Assembly (NCBI GenBank): GCA_045647865.1
Contig: JAZRMW010000007.1
Location: forward strand, 21,614-85,613
Direction of reading: 5' to 3'
Length of the DNA stretch: 64,000 nt
Origin: Phocaeicola_A sp045647865
GTDB lineage: Bacteria > Bacteroidota > Bacteroidia > Bacteroidales > Bacteroidaceae
Of this stretch, positions 51,528 to 60,097 are shown piece by piece. A model generated the notes under the pieces. That model was given only the letters and a program-made list of their open reading frames with translations. It was not told where the DNA came from and did no database searches. The first letter of the stretch is position 1. The number at the start of each line of letters is the position of its first letter. Position numbers and translations under genes: made by a program.

Positions 51528-52805
51528 TTAGAGGAATGGAGTCAACAAGAGGTTTGAAAACCATCCGATGAAACGATGCCAACATGAGCGTTCTTTCCAA
51601 TTCTCATCCGTCATGATGGTACTTTGCCTCTTGTCATCGTCAAACATCTCAGATAATTCACCTGTCACTCGTGAATCAAAGACAAAAGCATTCACCTCAT
51701 AATCATACCGAAGGCTTCTGCTATTAAGATTCGTAGAACCTACGGTACAGAACTTGTCATCCACCATCATGATTTTAGAGTGATGAAAACCACCTTCGAA
51801 CTGAAAAATCGTAGCTCCCTGCTTCTGTAATTGTCTGGCAACGTACATCGAAGCATCCGGTGTGATAGGAATATCGCCCTTTACGGAAACCATCACTTGT
51901 ACATCTATTCCCTTCTTGGCTGCCTTCTTCAAAGCACGTCTCACAGTACGCGTAGGGATAAAATAAGGATTGATGAGTTCGATTTTCTCTTCCGCAGACA
52001 GGATGGCATGAGCATATGCTTCGCGCATCAATTTGGGTGTTTTTCTCGGCACACGATCAACAATGCCAATAGTAACACCATCCACGGTACCTTCCACATG
52101 CAAGCTATCATTCTTTACAGGGAAATAGAGGGATTCACCGACCAATCGTTCGCCTGTAGCCTTCTCCCACATGTTGATGAAGATGCGTTGTAGTTCATCT
52201 ACCGCAGGGCCTTCAATACGCATATGCATGTCGCGCCAATCGCCAAAGGCAGGAAGACCTTCGATATAATAGTCGGCCACATTCATTCCTCCCGTGTAGG
52301 CCATTTGCCCGTCAATGATGACAATCTTCCGATGGTCGCGACTCATGAAATCCCCGATGAAGGGGAAGTTCAGAGGGTCGAACTTCACAATCTCAATACC
52401 ACGCTTTGCCAATTCCTTCAGATGGCGTTTCTTCAACGGTTTATTATTGCTCCAATTGCCGAATGCGTCAAACAATGCTCTCACTTTCACTCCCTCCTGC
52501 ACCTTCTTGTCAAGTTCTGCAAAGAGGAGGGCTGCAATGGAGTCATTGCGGAAATTGAAATATTCGAGATGGATATAATGACGTGCCTTGCGAATGGCTA
52601 CAAAAAGGTCATCGAACTTTTCTTCACCACTTTTCAATAGCCGTACGCGATTGCCTTCGGTGATGGACACTCCTTCGCTCTGCAGATAAGCAATCATGGC
52701 CGAGTCGCTACGCACACCATCGGTAGCTTGCAACAGGGACGGGAGCGCCAATATGAGGATAAAAAGCAGGGTTCGTATCTGTCGTCTCACAATCTTTCTA
52801 TACAT
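51528..52805 (-). CDS. cls: Cardiolipin synthase (phospholipase D family)
   Basis: This enzyme makes cardiolipin in the inner membrane. The 425-residue protein has an N-terminal hydrophobic segment (IRTLLFILILALPSLLQA) that reads as one signal or anchor. Two HKD motifs follow: HRKIVIIDGQMAYTGGMNVAD and HHSKIMMVDDKFCTVGSTNLNSRS. Many Cls proteins have two membrane helices; here only one is evident. A TAACTTTG promoter box (minus, 52825-52832) lies 20 bases before the start. ispE follows. Other PLD-family transferases are possible but less likely. Confidence 0.88.
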   Translation of the reverse strand: MYRKIVRRQIRTLLFILILALPSLLQATDGVRSDSAMIAYLQSEGVSITEGNRVRLLKSGEEKFDDLFVAIRKARHYIHLEYFNFRNDSIAALLFAELDKKVQEGVKVRALFDAFGNWSNNKPLKKRHLKELAKRGIEIVKFDPLNFPFIGDFMSRDHRKIVIIDGQMAYTGGMNVADYYIEGLPAFGDWRDMHMRIEGPAVDELQRIFINMWEKATGERLVGESLYFPVKNDSLHVEGTVDGVTIGIVDRVPRKTPKLMREAYAHAILSAEEKIELINPYFIPTRTVRRALKKAAKKGIDVQVMVSVKGDIPITPDASMYVARQLQKQGATIFQFEGGFHHSKIMMVDDKFCTVGSTNLNSRSLRYDYEVNAFVFDSRVTGELSEMFDDDKRQSTIMTDENWKERSCWHRFIGWFSNLLLTPFL

Positions 52806-53070
52806 ATTTTCATCAAACGAGCCGCAAAGTTACTTTAAAAACATGAGAAAACAGCACTTTGTTGGACAAGAATAAAGAGAAAATGGGAAAAAGGAACGGG
52901 TAAACCGAAAAAAAGGAGAAGCAGAAATCATCTCTGCTTCCCCTCTCGCAAAACATTTATAAACCTTAGCCTTGACTTCATGTCACCTCAGCTCCGACTT
53001 AAGGCAACCTTAACCAGTAGTTGATAGAGGCTTTCTTTCCTTCTCCCAAAGAAGCCCCCCTTCTCATTGG
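52806..53070. other. Spacer between cls promoter and the GH43-like/GH51 gene
   Basis: Apart from the cls promoter box at 52825-52832, a short hairpin (GAAGCAGA, ATCA, TCTCTGCTTC at about 52917-52940) lies 130 bases past the GH51 stop and may end that operon. Nothing else is recognised. Confidence 0.45.
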
Positions 53071-55674
53071 TCAGAATCGGAGGATAGTCAATGAGTAGGC
53101 AGGCAATGCCTGTTGTAGGCGAGTGCCATTCACCTCGATGGTGTCATCCACGGGACGTGCATGACGATCGTTCATATCCTTACCTGTGAGGATTGTGCGC
53201 TTGGCAATGCCCACCTGTTCGCCCAAAGCACTGAGGTCAATGTCCATCTTCACTTCGGCAGGAAGCAGATTGACGAGTTTCACGATCACGTCGCCCGTCT
53301 TCTCATCGCGTACGATGGAGTGGGAGATACGTTTGCGGATATCCTGATTCCAGAGTTCGCGTCCTGTGAGCTTAGAGGCAAGATATTCAGTTCCGCTATT
53401 CAGGCTGAACAATTTCTGAACAAAGTACTCCACGGTCGGCTTCACCTCAGTATTGTTGAAGTAGATGAGGTCGGGATTCCATTGTGTATGATGCTCTTTG
53501 GCCAACAGAGGAGCATACGAAGTCATCACCACCACATCGGCATTGCGCTCAACATTGGTCAAGTGAAGGGCGTCACAAAGAGCGGTCTGCAAATTGGTGG
53601 CGCGTCCATTGATGTGTGTGGCATATTCGCCCAAGTAAACCTTGGTCTTCTTTGAACGGTCATATCGGTCATAATAATCCTGATTGTTCATGAACCATCC
53701 GGGAGTGTTGTAGTAGTGCTCATCCACGATAGGCACTTCGTAGCGTGTGGCAAGGTCCCAACCCTCTTCATAATCGCTTCCTTCGTAGAAGGGTCCTACG
53801 GTACCCACCACGACGATTTCAGGATATTTCTCCTTCACCGCATCGAATATCATCTTGAAGCGAACCTCGAACACATCCGTGATAAGGTCTTCATTTCCAA
53901 TACCCAGATACTTCAGGTTGAAGGGTTTCGGATGTCCTGCCTCGGCACGCATCTTGGCCCACTTGCTCTTCTTCGGGTCACCGTTCGCCCATTCAATGAG
54001 GTTGAGGATTTCCTCCACGTATTCGTCCATATCCTCCATGGGGATACCTCCCTGCTGGCCATGTCCGCCTACTGAAGAGTTCTGGCAAGGCACACCTGCG
54101 GGCAATACGGGCAAGGGCTGTGCGCCAATGTCTTCACAGAATTGGAAATATTCGTAGAAACCAAGTCCCATTGACTGGTGGTAATTCCAGATGTTACGCA
54201 TGGGCTTACGCGCTTCCAAAGGACCTACGGTGTTCACCCAACGATACATGTTGTGCAATCCGTCTCCGTGGCTTACACATCCGCCGGGGAAACGCACGAA
54301 TCGGGGCTTCATGTCAGCCAATATTTGAGCGAGGTCAGCACGAAGGCCATTCTTGCGTCCCTTGAAGGTCTTTTGCGGGAAGAGCGAAACCATGTCAAGC
54401 CCCACCTTTCCTACCATGGAGGGGATCACTTGCAATTGTGCCTTGTCTGCATCACTCTTGGCGATAAGCACGGCATTCATCTTCTTCCACTTGCCTGTAG
54501 CGGGTGCAGAGAGGTTCTTCTCGGCCACGATATTTCCCTTTTCATCTACCAGGCGCACGGTTAGTTTTCCTGCTTTACCCTCCAGCTGGCGTGCCCACAA
54601 GGAGAGGTCATACTTGTCACCCTTCTTCAGTACAATACCGTCAAATCCTTCGTTGGCAAGGGCCACACCGGGTTTACTGATGGTCAATGCAGCATAATGC
54701 TTATTGTTTTCATGAATGGGGTCAATTGTTGCAATTTCAAATTTGTCACCTTCGGTCGCATTCTTCAGACTCCAAGCAGTGGTGTGGCTCCATCCATAGC
54801 GTCCTTTCGTGTCCGCTGGGTCATATTCAAACCCGCGATTTTGCACCAATTCGGCGTAGATTCCTCCATCGGCCGCATAGTTGATATCCTCGAAGAACAC
54901 ACCGATAAGTTCGTCACTGATGGCCTTCGTTTTCACGGGAGAGGTCAGTGTCAATCGTGCCTCCACGGGCTTCAATCCTTCGAGGGCAGGAATCATCACC
55001 TGCTCGCCATTCTGCTGGTCTTTCACCACCCGATGGTCGTGATACTTCAACAGATGGTCAACCACACTCCAAGCCACACGTTGTACATTTCCGCTCACCT
55101 GTCCCAAATGATTGTTCAAGTCCACGGTGCGATAGGTGTTTGCCTCCGATTTAGCCACATTCACCTCCACGGGCGATGTCCACGTCTTGTAATCGGTTGT
55201 CGTCATGCGGTATTGCTTTCCTTCCGAGGTATAGGTCAGCACTCCTTTGTTGCCTTCCGTAGCGAGCACAGGGTTTTGGCAATTCCCCTTCGTGTCGGGA
55301 TAGCTCTGTCGGTACCAATCGGTGAGGTTGGGCGAGGAGGAGTGTGCAAACACGGGCATAGCTTCTCCCAAGCTCCATACACAATGCCACCATCCGTCGT
55401 GTCCCTTCGTCACCCACGGGGTAAGCATTCGTTTCTGTGAGCCCCAAGACCCGAAGTCGCTCTTCAGGTAGCTACGTCCGTTTCCTATGCTCATCCAGTT
55501 CTCTCCATCGGGACTATAGGCAAAGTGGAGTCCCAAGTGATAATTGTCTCGTGGCGTGGTGTACGACATCAAGTACACCGAATCAGGCCTACTGGTGTGC
55601 ATCGTACGTCCTTGTGCTACCGACACCATGGGCAAGGTAGCCAGTGCACACATTAATTTCAAGATTCTTTTCAT
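53071..55674 (-). CDS. Fusion of a GH43-like beta-propeller and a GH51 arabinofuranosidase
   Basis: The 867-residue secreted protein starts with a signal peptide (MKRILKLMCALATLPMVSVAQG). Residues about 25-230 read like a GH43/GH117-type five-bladed propeller fragment (YHLGLHFAYSPDGENWMSIG, WHCVWSLGEAMPVFAHSSS). The rest is a GH51 enzyme with a CBM4-like inserted sandwich (about 290-440). PRFVRFPGGCVSHGDGL, acid/base Glu595 in GIGNEDL and nucleophile Glu683 in YLGEYATHING follow. It removes alpha-L-arabinofuranosyl groups. It lies 87 bases downstream of the GH95 gene in the same direction. Confidence 0.88.
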   Translation of the reverse strand: MKRILKLMCALATLPMVSVAQGRTMHTSRPDSVYLMSYTTPRDNYHLGLHFAYSPDGENWMSIGNGRSYLKSDFGSWGSQKRMLTPWVTKGHDGWWHCVWSLGEAMPVFAHSSSPNLTDWYRQSYPDTKGNCQNPVLATEGNKGVLTYTSEGKQYRMTTTDYKTWTSPVEVNVAKSEANTYRTVDLNNHLGQVSGNVQRVAWSVVDHLLKYHDHRVVKDQQNGEQVMIPALEGLKPVEARLTLTSPVKTKAISDELIGVFFEDINYAADGGIYAELVQNRGFEYDPADTKGRYGWSHTTAWSLKNATEGDKFEIATIDPIHENNKHYAALTISKPGVALANEGFDGIVLKKGDKYDLSLWARQLEGKAGKLTVRLVDEKGNIVAEKNLSAPATGKWKKMNAVLIAKSDADKAQLQVIPSMVGKVGLDMVSLFPQKTFKGRKNGLRADLAQILADMKPRFVRFPGGCVSHGDGLHNMYRWVNTVGPLEARKPMRNIWNYHQSMGLGFYEYFQFCEDIGAQPLPVLPAGVPCQNSSVGGHGQQGGIPMEDMDEYVEEILNLIEWANGDPKKSKWAKMRAEAGHPKPFNLKYLGIGNEDLITDVFEVRFKMIFDAVKEKYPEIVVVGTVGPFYEGSDYEEGWDLATRYEVPIVDEHYYNTPGWFMNNQDYYDRYDRSKKTKVYLGEYATHINGRATNLQTALCDALHLTNVERNADVVVMTSYAPLLAKEHHTQWNPDLIYFNNTEVKPTVEYFVQKLFSLNSGTEYLASKLTGRELWNQDIRKRISHSIVRDEKTGDVIVKLVNLLPAEVKMDIDLSALGEQVGIAKRTILTGKDMNDRHARPVDDTIEVNGTRLQQALPAYSLTILRF

Positions 55675-55761
55675 GATAAACTTTTATTTTTAATTAGTTA
55701 TTATTTTCTCCAATGTTTCAAGAGGGATGAAGTTAGATAGTATTGAGGGGAGGAAGGCAAA

Positions 55762-58176
55762 TCAAATCAACGTTTTCTTTTCCCCCTTCTTCATCTTCAC
55801 ATTCAAGGTCTTTCCGTTCACGAAGAGTTTTGTCTTTGCATCGGTGCGGGCCATCAGTGTGAGCGAGATTACTCGTCCATCCTTCCACTCCATATCCACC
55901 ACGAAGCCTCCTCGTGCACAGATACCCTTCACACTTCCATCCTTCCATTGCTCGGGCAGGGCAGGTAACAGAGTGATGCTTTCGGGCGTAGATTGCATCA
56001 GCATCTCCACCACACCGGCACATCCACCAAAGTTTCCGTCAATCTGGAAGGGTGAGTGTGCATCCAAGAGATTGGGGTAGGTACCTCCTCCGCGTCGGGC
56101 ATCGTCACCCTTGTAGTTATCGGGGCTTACGTATTTCAGCAAGCGTCTGTAGATATGGTATGCACCTTCGGCATCATGCAGACGGGCATAGAGGTTGACG
56201 CGCCATCCTGTGCTCCATCCCGTGGTGTTGTCACCCTTTATTTCGAGCGTCTTGGCACAAGCCTTGGCCAGGTCGGGAGTTTCGGACACAGAGATGTGGT
56301 GTCCCGGATAGAGACCGAAAAGGTGTGATTGATGACGATGTTGAGGATCTTGGTCTTCCCAATCGTGATACCACTCCTGCAGATTACCCTTCTTACCTAT
56401 TTTATAGGGTTGCAAGCGTTTAAGGGCATGCTCCACCTCCTTGCAAAAGGATTTGTCAGTACCCAGTGTCGTAGCTGCTTCGCGAGCATCCATGAGGCAT
56501 TCGCGAATCATGGCCAAGTCCGACATATTGCCATAGAGCACCGAACCTGCATATCCGTCGGGAGTCACATAGCGGTTTTCGGGCGAAGTGCCGGGCGAAG
56601 TCATCAACTTCCCGTTCTTCTCGACGAGCCATCCCAAACAAAACTCAGCAGCACCCTTCAGCACAGGATAGTATTCCCGCAAGAAGTCCTTGTCGCCCGT
56701 AAATAGATAGTGCTCCCAAATGTGTGTAGAAGCCCATGCTCCACCCATATTCCAAGAGGCCCACATAGGGTCTCCATCTTTCAACCCTACGGGACAGGTC
56801 ATGGCCCAAATGTCAGTGTTGTGTCCCAAGCACCATCCTCTGTCCACGCCATAGTATGCCTTTGCCGTTTCGCCTCCCGTCTTGCTCAGGTTCACGATAA
56901 AGTCCAACAAGGGGTAGTGCAATTCGCTCAGATTGGTCGTTTCTACCGCCCAATAGTTTTCCTCCATGTTGATGTTTGTCGTGTAATTACAACTCCAGGG
57001 AGGAAGCAATTTCTCATTCCATAACCCCTGCAAGTTAGCTGGCACAGAGGGTGTGCGTGAGCAGGAAATGAGCAAGTATCGGCCATATTGGAAATAGAGA
57101 GCTTCCAGTTCGGGGTTAGCCTGCTTCTCATCCGTGTAGAGTCTCAATTGGCGATCAGTGGTCAACGATGAGATGGACTTGTCCGTTGCTCCCAAGTCCA
57201 ATGACACCCGGTCAAACAGGCGTTTATAGTCATTGACATGCGATGTCTTCAAGTCTGCAAATGTTTTCCCCGAAGCCTGCTCCATCCGGCGTGTAGCCAT
57301 CGTCATGTAATCCCGTCCCTCTTTGGCGGGGTCTTTGTCAAACCCATTGAAACTGGTCGTCATCACAATCAGAATCGTAGCCTCCTTGGCTCCACAGATG
57401 CGCAATTCTCCCGAGGGGAAAGCCTTCACCTCTCCTTGGTCGGGAGTAAGGATTCGCACCAAGGTACGAAAACGGGTACCCCGTTCAGGGTCGTAGTGAT
57501 GACGTGCCCAATGATAGTTCGGGTATGAATGGTAAGCCACATATCCCGTAGCCGAAATGGCATCCCCCTTGGACGTAGCAGAGTAGGGGAGTTGTGAGTC
57601 AAAAGATACCGTAGCATGAATACCATTCTCCGTTGCAGATGTCAATCGGACCACGATGACCGAGTCGGGAGCCGAAGCGAAATACTCCGTATCCACCCCT
57701 TTCCCATCCTTCACATAATGGGTTTTGGCAATCGCATTGCTGATGTCGAGACAACGTTCATATCCCGATACGCCCTTGCCATACTCTTCATCCACATGTT
57801 TGATGGTCAGTCTCCCCAGTGGTTGGTAATTTTCGCTATAGTGCCCTTGCACGTTCTTATATAGACGGGTAGCCTTGCGATAATCCTCTTTGTCCAGCGC
57901 CTCTCTGATTTCGGGTATCGCCTTGTGAGCCTCGGGCGAATGCACCTTACGGTCCGGTTCTCCCGTCCACAGGGTGAGGTCGTTCAGCGAAATCACCTCT
58001 TCCGCCACTCCGCCATAGACAATGGCTCCCATCTGTCCGTTACCAATCACCAGTGCCTCTTCAAAGTATTCTGCCGGTCGATCATACTGTAGTTTCAACG
58101 AGCGTTCATCCGCCTTTGCACCCAATCCCACCAAGGAGAGCAGCATCAGGCACACATTCTTTTTCAAATATTTCAT
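55762..58176 (-). CDS. Secreted alpha-L-fucosidase/galactosidase, GH95
   Basis: The 804-residue protein has a signal peptide (LMLLSLVGLGAKA). GH95 hallmarks follow: EEALVIGNGQMGAIVYGGV and LNDLTLWTGEPDRK at the N-terminal beta domain, ANLQGLWNEKLLPPWSCNYT and NINMEENYWAVE in the (alpha/alpha)6 barrel, and HRHQSHLFGLYPG and DAHSPFQIDGNFGGCAGV near the end. The family hydrolyses alpha-1,2-L-fucose or alpha-L-galactose linkages with an Asn-assisted inverting mechanism. A TATTTTTG box (minus, 58251-58258) lies upstream. It leads the operon with the GH51 fusion, pointing to an arabinose- and fucose/galactose-substituted plant glycan. Confidence 0.93.
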   Translation of the reverse strand: MKYLKKNVCLMLLSLVGLGAKADERSLKLQYDRPAEYFEEALVIGNGQMGAIVYGGVAEEVISLNDLTLWTGEPDRKVHSPEAHKAIPEIREALDKEDYRKATRLYKNVQGHYSENYQPLGRLTIKHVDEEYGKGVSGYERCLDISNAIAKTHYVKDGKGVDTEYFASAPDSVIVVRLTSATENGIHATVSFDSQLPYSATSKGDAISATGYVAYHSYPNYHWARHHYDPERGTRFRTLVRILTPDQGEVKAFPSGELRICGAKEATILIVMTTSFNGFDKDPAKEGRDYMTMATRRMEQASGKTFADLKTSHVNDYKRLFDRVSLDLGATDKSISSLTTDRQLRLYTDEKQANPELEALYFQYGRYLLISCSRTPSVPANLQGLWNEKLLPPWSCNYTTNINMEENYWAVETTNLSELHYPLLDFIVNLSKTGGETAKAYYGVDRGWCLGHNTDIWAMTCPVGLKDGDPMWASWNMGGAWASTHIWEHYLFTGDKDFLREYYPVLKGAAEFCLGWLVEKNGKLMTSPGTSPENRYVTPDGYAGSVLYGNMSDLAMIRECLMDAREAATTLGTDKSFCKEVEHALKRLQPYKIGKKGNLQEWYHDWEDQDPQHRHQSHLFGLYPGHHISVSETPDLAKACAKTLEIKGDNTTGWSTGWRVNLYARLHDAEGAYHIYRRLLKYVSPDNYKGDDARRGGGTYPNLLDAHSPFQIDGNFGGCAGVVEMLMQSTPESITLLPALPEQWKDGSVKGICARGGFVVDMEWKDGRVISLTLMARTDAKTKLFVNGKTLNVKMKKGEKKTLI

Positions 58177-58250
58177 GGTTATCTCTATTTAATTTTCTAA
58201 TAAGTGAATTTATAGAACCCGCCCTAAATGACTTTGGACTTTTATGTGCG

Positions 58251-58258
58251 CAAAAATA
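58251..58258 (-). promoter_or_regulatory. Promoter -7 box for the GH95 operon
   Basis: Minus-strand TATTTTTG, 75 bases before the GH95 ATG. Confidence 0.55.
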
Positions 58259-58304
58259 CAACCAATAATGCAAAAAAAGCAATTAATACTCCACACTTAG
58301 GTTT

Positions 58305-58772
58305 TCATACTCTATAACTTTCCAACATAGCAATTTCCATGTCGTAGAATCGGGCAATCTCAGCTATTTCTTCATCGTTTCCACGTTCAAGTACCCTATT
58401 GATAATGAATGCCTTGTATTTCCCCCAGTCTATCTTGTCAAAATCAGTATCCCAAAAGAGGCAACGACGTACATTGGGAATACCCGAAACAGAATTACTA
58501 TTATACAAGTTTTTATATTCGGCAATATCGTGATATACTTGCAACGTCAGCAAGAATCCCTCGTCAAAGTCCAAAGCAGACTCTATCTTCAAAGCCATTT
58601 CTGTAGTCATTCGTCTTCTGCCGGTAATGATGGCATTGAGAGTTTGACTATGTTCCTGTATGGCAGAAGCGAACGCACGCTGACTGATATCACGTCGTTT
58701 CAATTCCCTGCCAATGATTTTTCCTGGAGGGATACCCTTTAGCATGTCAATCTTACTTCTTTCCATATGCAA
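58305..58772 (-). CDS. HigA-like XRE regulator with DUF6922-type C-terminus
   Basis: The 155-residue protein has an N-terminal helix-turn-helix (about 15-75; GKIIGRELKRRDISQRAFAS, TLNAIITGRRRMTTEMALKI) of the HigA/XRE kind. Its C-terminal part reads FDKIDWGKYKAFIINRVLER then GNDEEIAEIARFYD, which matches the DUF6922 pattern found in predicted antitoxins and abortive-infection-linked proteins. No HigB toxin or nucleotidyltransferase gene is adjacent. TATCTTTG (minus, 58802-58809) lies 30 bases upstream; translation could start at 58772 or at the second Met, 58766. A perfect palindrome and spaced repeats lie 160-360 bases upstream. Confidence 0.8.
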   Translation of the reverse strand: MHMERSKIDMLKGIPPGKIIGRELKRRDISQRAFASAIQEHSQTLNAIITGRRRMTTEMALKIESALDFDEGFLLTLQVYHDIAEYKNLYNSNSVSGIPNVRRCLFWDTDFDKIDWGKYKAFIINRVLERGNDEEIAEIARFYDMEIAMLESYRV

Positions 58773-58801
58773 ACCTTGTTTTTATTTCCTTATAACGGTT
58801 G

Positions 58802-58809
58802 CAAAGATA
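58802..58809 (-). promoter_or_regulatory. Promoter -7 box for the XRE regulator
   Basis: Minus-strand TATCTTTG. The AT-rich palindromic CAAATTTG and TTTGCAC just upstream (58821-58834) could be an operator; unproven. Confidence 0.6.
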
Positions 58810-58930
58810 CATATTATAAACAAATTTGTTTGCACTTTATACGTTTTTTTGTTGGAATCGATAAAATAATAGGATAAATGTCACAATTTATCGTTGCGTT
58901 CTCGCACTATATTGTGTTCGGCAGAACAGT

Positions 58931-58980
58931 ATTAACTCCGTTCCCGAACCGTATTTGTTCGGTTCGGGAACGGAGTTAAT
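58931..58980. repeat. Perfect 20-bp palindrome
   Basis: ATTAACTCCGTTCCCGAACC (58931-58950) and its exact reverse complement (58961-58980) enclose a 10-base loop GTATTTGTTC. No U-run follows on either strand and it is 160 bases upstream of the regulator start. Confidence 0.9.
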
Positions 58981-59047
58981 AGTTTAGGGGCAATTGTATG
59001 CTGAACTTTAATCCCTAAACTCCACACCTTAAATAAACTACCTTGCA

Positions 59048-59134
59048 AAAGTTAGATATACTGCGTGGACAAAGTTAGATATCTAACCTGCCCAAGTAAG
59101 ATATACTAACTTACTCAAGTAAGATATACTGCGT
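59048..59134. repeat. Four repeats AAGTTAGATATACTGCG at 22-23 base spacing
   Basis: Core AAGTTAGATAT or AAGTAAGATAT starts at 59049, 59072, 59094 and 59117, each followed by ACTGCG, CTAACC or ACTAAC variants. Spacing is 23, 22 and 23 bases, about two helical turns. They lie between the WG-repeat gene end and the palindrome. Confidence 0.85.
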
Positions 59135-59147
59135 TAGAAAATGAGTT

Positions 59148-60041
59148 TTATCGATTAATCACCTCTCCCTTTCCATCAATCAGCACTTGAGAGCTACCGT
59201 CAAGCAGCTTGGCCAAGAACAGTTCCTTTTCAATGGCCACAATGTCGGTATAGATAGGTTCGGTCAAGACTGTACCTTTGACATCCATAAGGCCGCAACG
59301 GCCATCTATCGTGTATTTGCAATAGCTGGTAGCCTTTTTGTTATCCAATGTAAAGTCTGATTGATAACCATACCAAAGCAAAACCACATCATCAAACAGA
59401 TATTTGTTCAAGACACGGCCTGAATAATCCATCTGCTTGTCAAAGTCCCCTTTGACCTTGACGACAGCATAATCCTTGCATACCGTAGCATCTTCATATT
59501 CAGGAGTAATGACCCATTTCCCAGTGTGGTCAATCACACCAAATTTCCCTTCAGCATTCAGTACGGCACAATATCCGTACTGAAAAACAGACTTATCCCG
59601 TTTATCCTCCTTATAGAGGAAATCAAACCCAATGACCGTTTCACCTTTTAAGTTGATGAAACCCACGCGCTCATCTTTCATCACTCCAGCCAAACCTTCG
59701 GAAAACCTCTGTGCATCCTCATATTTGGCAGGAATTACAATCTCCTTTTTCTTACTGTGATAATAGCCATACTTGCCATCTTTCTCAAAGATACCGATAG
59801 AATCCCCCTCAAAAGTCCGATGAGAATCCACTTCTATACCCGATACCACTAGCCCTTTTTCAAATGAAGATATTATCCTGTTTTCGAAGGTCTCAATGCG
59901 GGCATTACGCTTATAGTTACTCGAACATTGTTCTATTAAGAACACGGTTCCTGTAACTCCAACTATCAAGGCTGCTGACAACTTTATTACATCATGCCAA
60001 CTTAACAATGATTTCTTTTTCTTCTTTTCTTCTGTTTCCAT
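59148..60041 (-). CDS. WG-repeat protein with N-terminal membrane anchor
   Basis: The 297-residue protein starts with a Lys-rich segment (EEKKKKKSLLSW). One membrane helix follows (VIKLSAALIVGVTGTVFLIE), so it is anchored with the bulk outside the cytoplasm. The remainder consists of WG beta-propeller-like repeats with the hallmark pattern DGKYGYYHSKKKEIVIPAKY, DERVGFINLKGETVIG, EGKFGVIDHTGKWVITPEY and DGRCGLMDVKGTVLTEP. The family is common in Bacteroidetes and its role is unknown. TATATTTG (minus, 60064-60071) is its promoter box. Confidence 0.85.
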   Translation of the reverse strand: METEEKKKKKSLLSWHDVIKLSAALIVGVTGTVFLIEQCSSNYKRNARIETFENRIISSFEKGLVVSGIEVDSHRTFEGDSIGIFEKDGKYGYYHSKKKEIVIPAKYEDAQRFSEGLAGVMKDERVGFINLKGETVIGFDFLYKEDKRDKSVFQYGYCAVLNAEGKFGVIDHTGKWVITPEYEDATVCKDYAVVKVKGDFDKQMDYSGRVLNKYLFDDVVLLWYGYQSDFTLDNKKATSYCKYTIDGRCGLMDVKGTVLTEPIYTDIVAIEKELFLAKLLDGSSQVLIDGKGEVINR

Positions 60042-60097
60042 ATTTCATGATTTTATGCTTTTGCAAATATAGCGATTTCTTAATAATAATTCATCCA

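Noticed and set aside
53161..55440. Plus-strand frames opposite the GH43-like/GH51 gene
   Set aside because: They are shadows of the minus-strand gene with both catalytic glutamates in place.
58305..58772. Complete HigBA toxin-antitoxin pair
   Set aside because: No small toxin gene lies upstream or downstream of the regulator; only the antitoxin-like half is visible.
58931..59134. CRISPR array or plasmid-type replication origin
   Set aside because: Only four short degenerate repeats without true spacers, no cas genes and no Rep gene nearby; chromosomal context.
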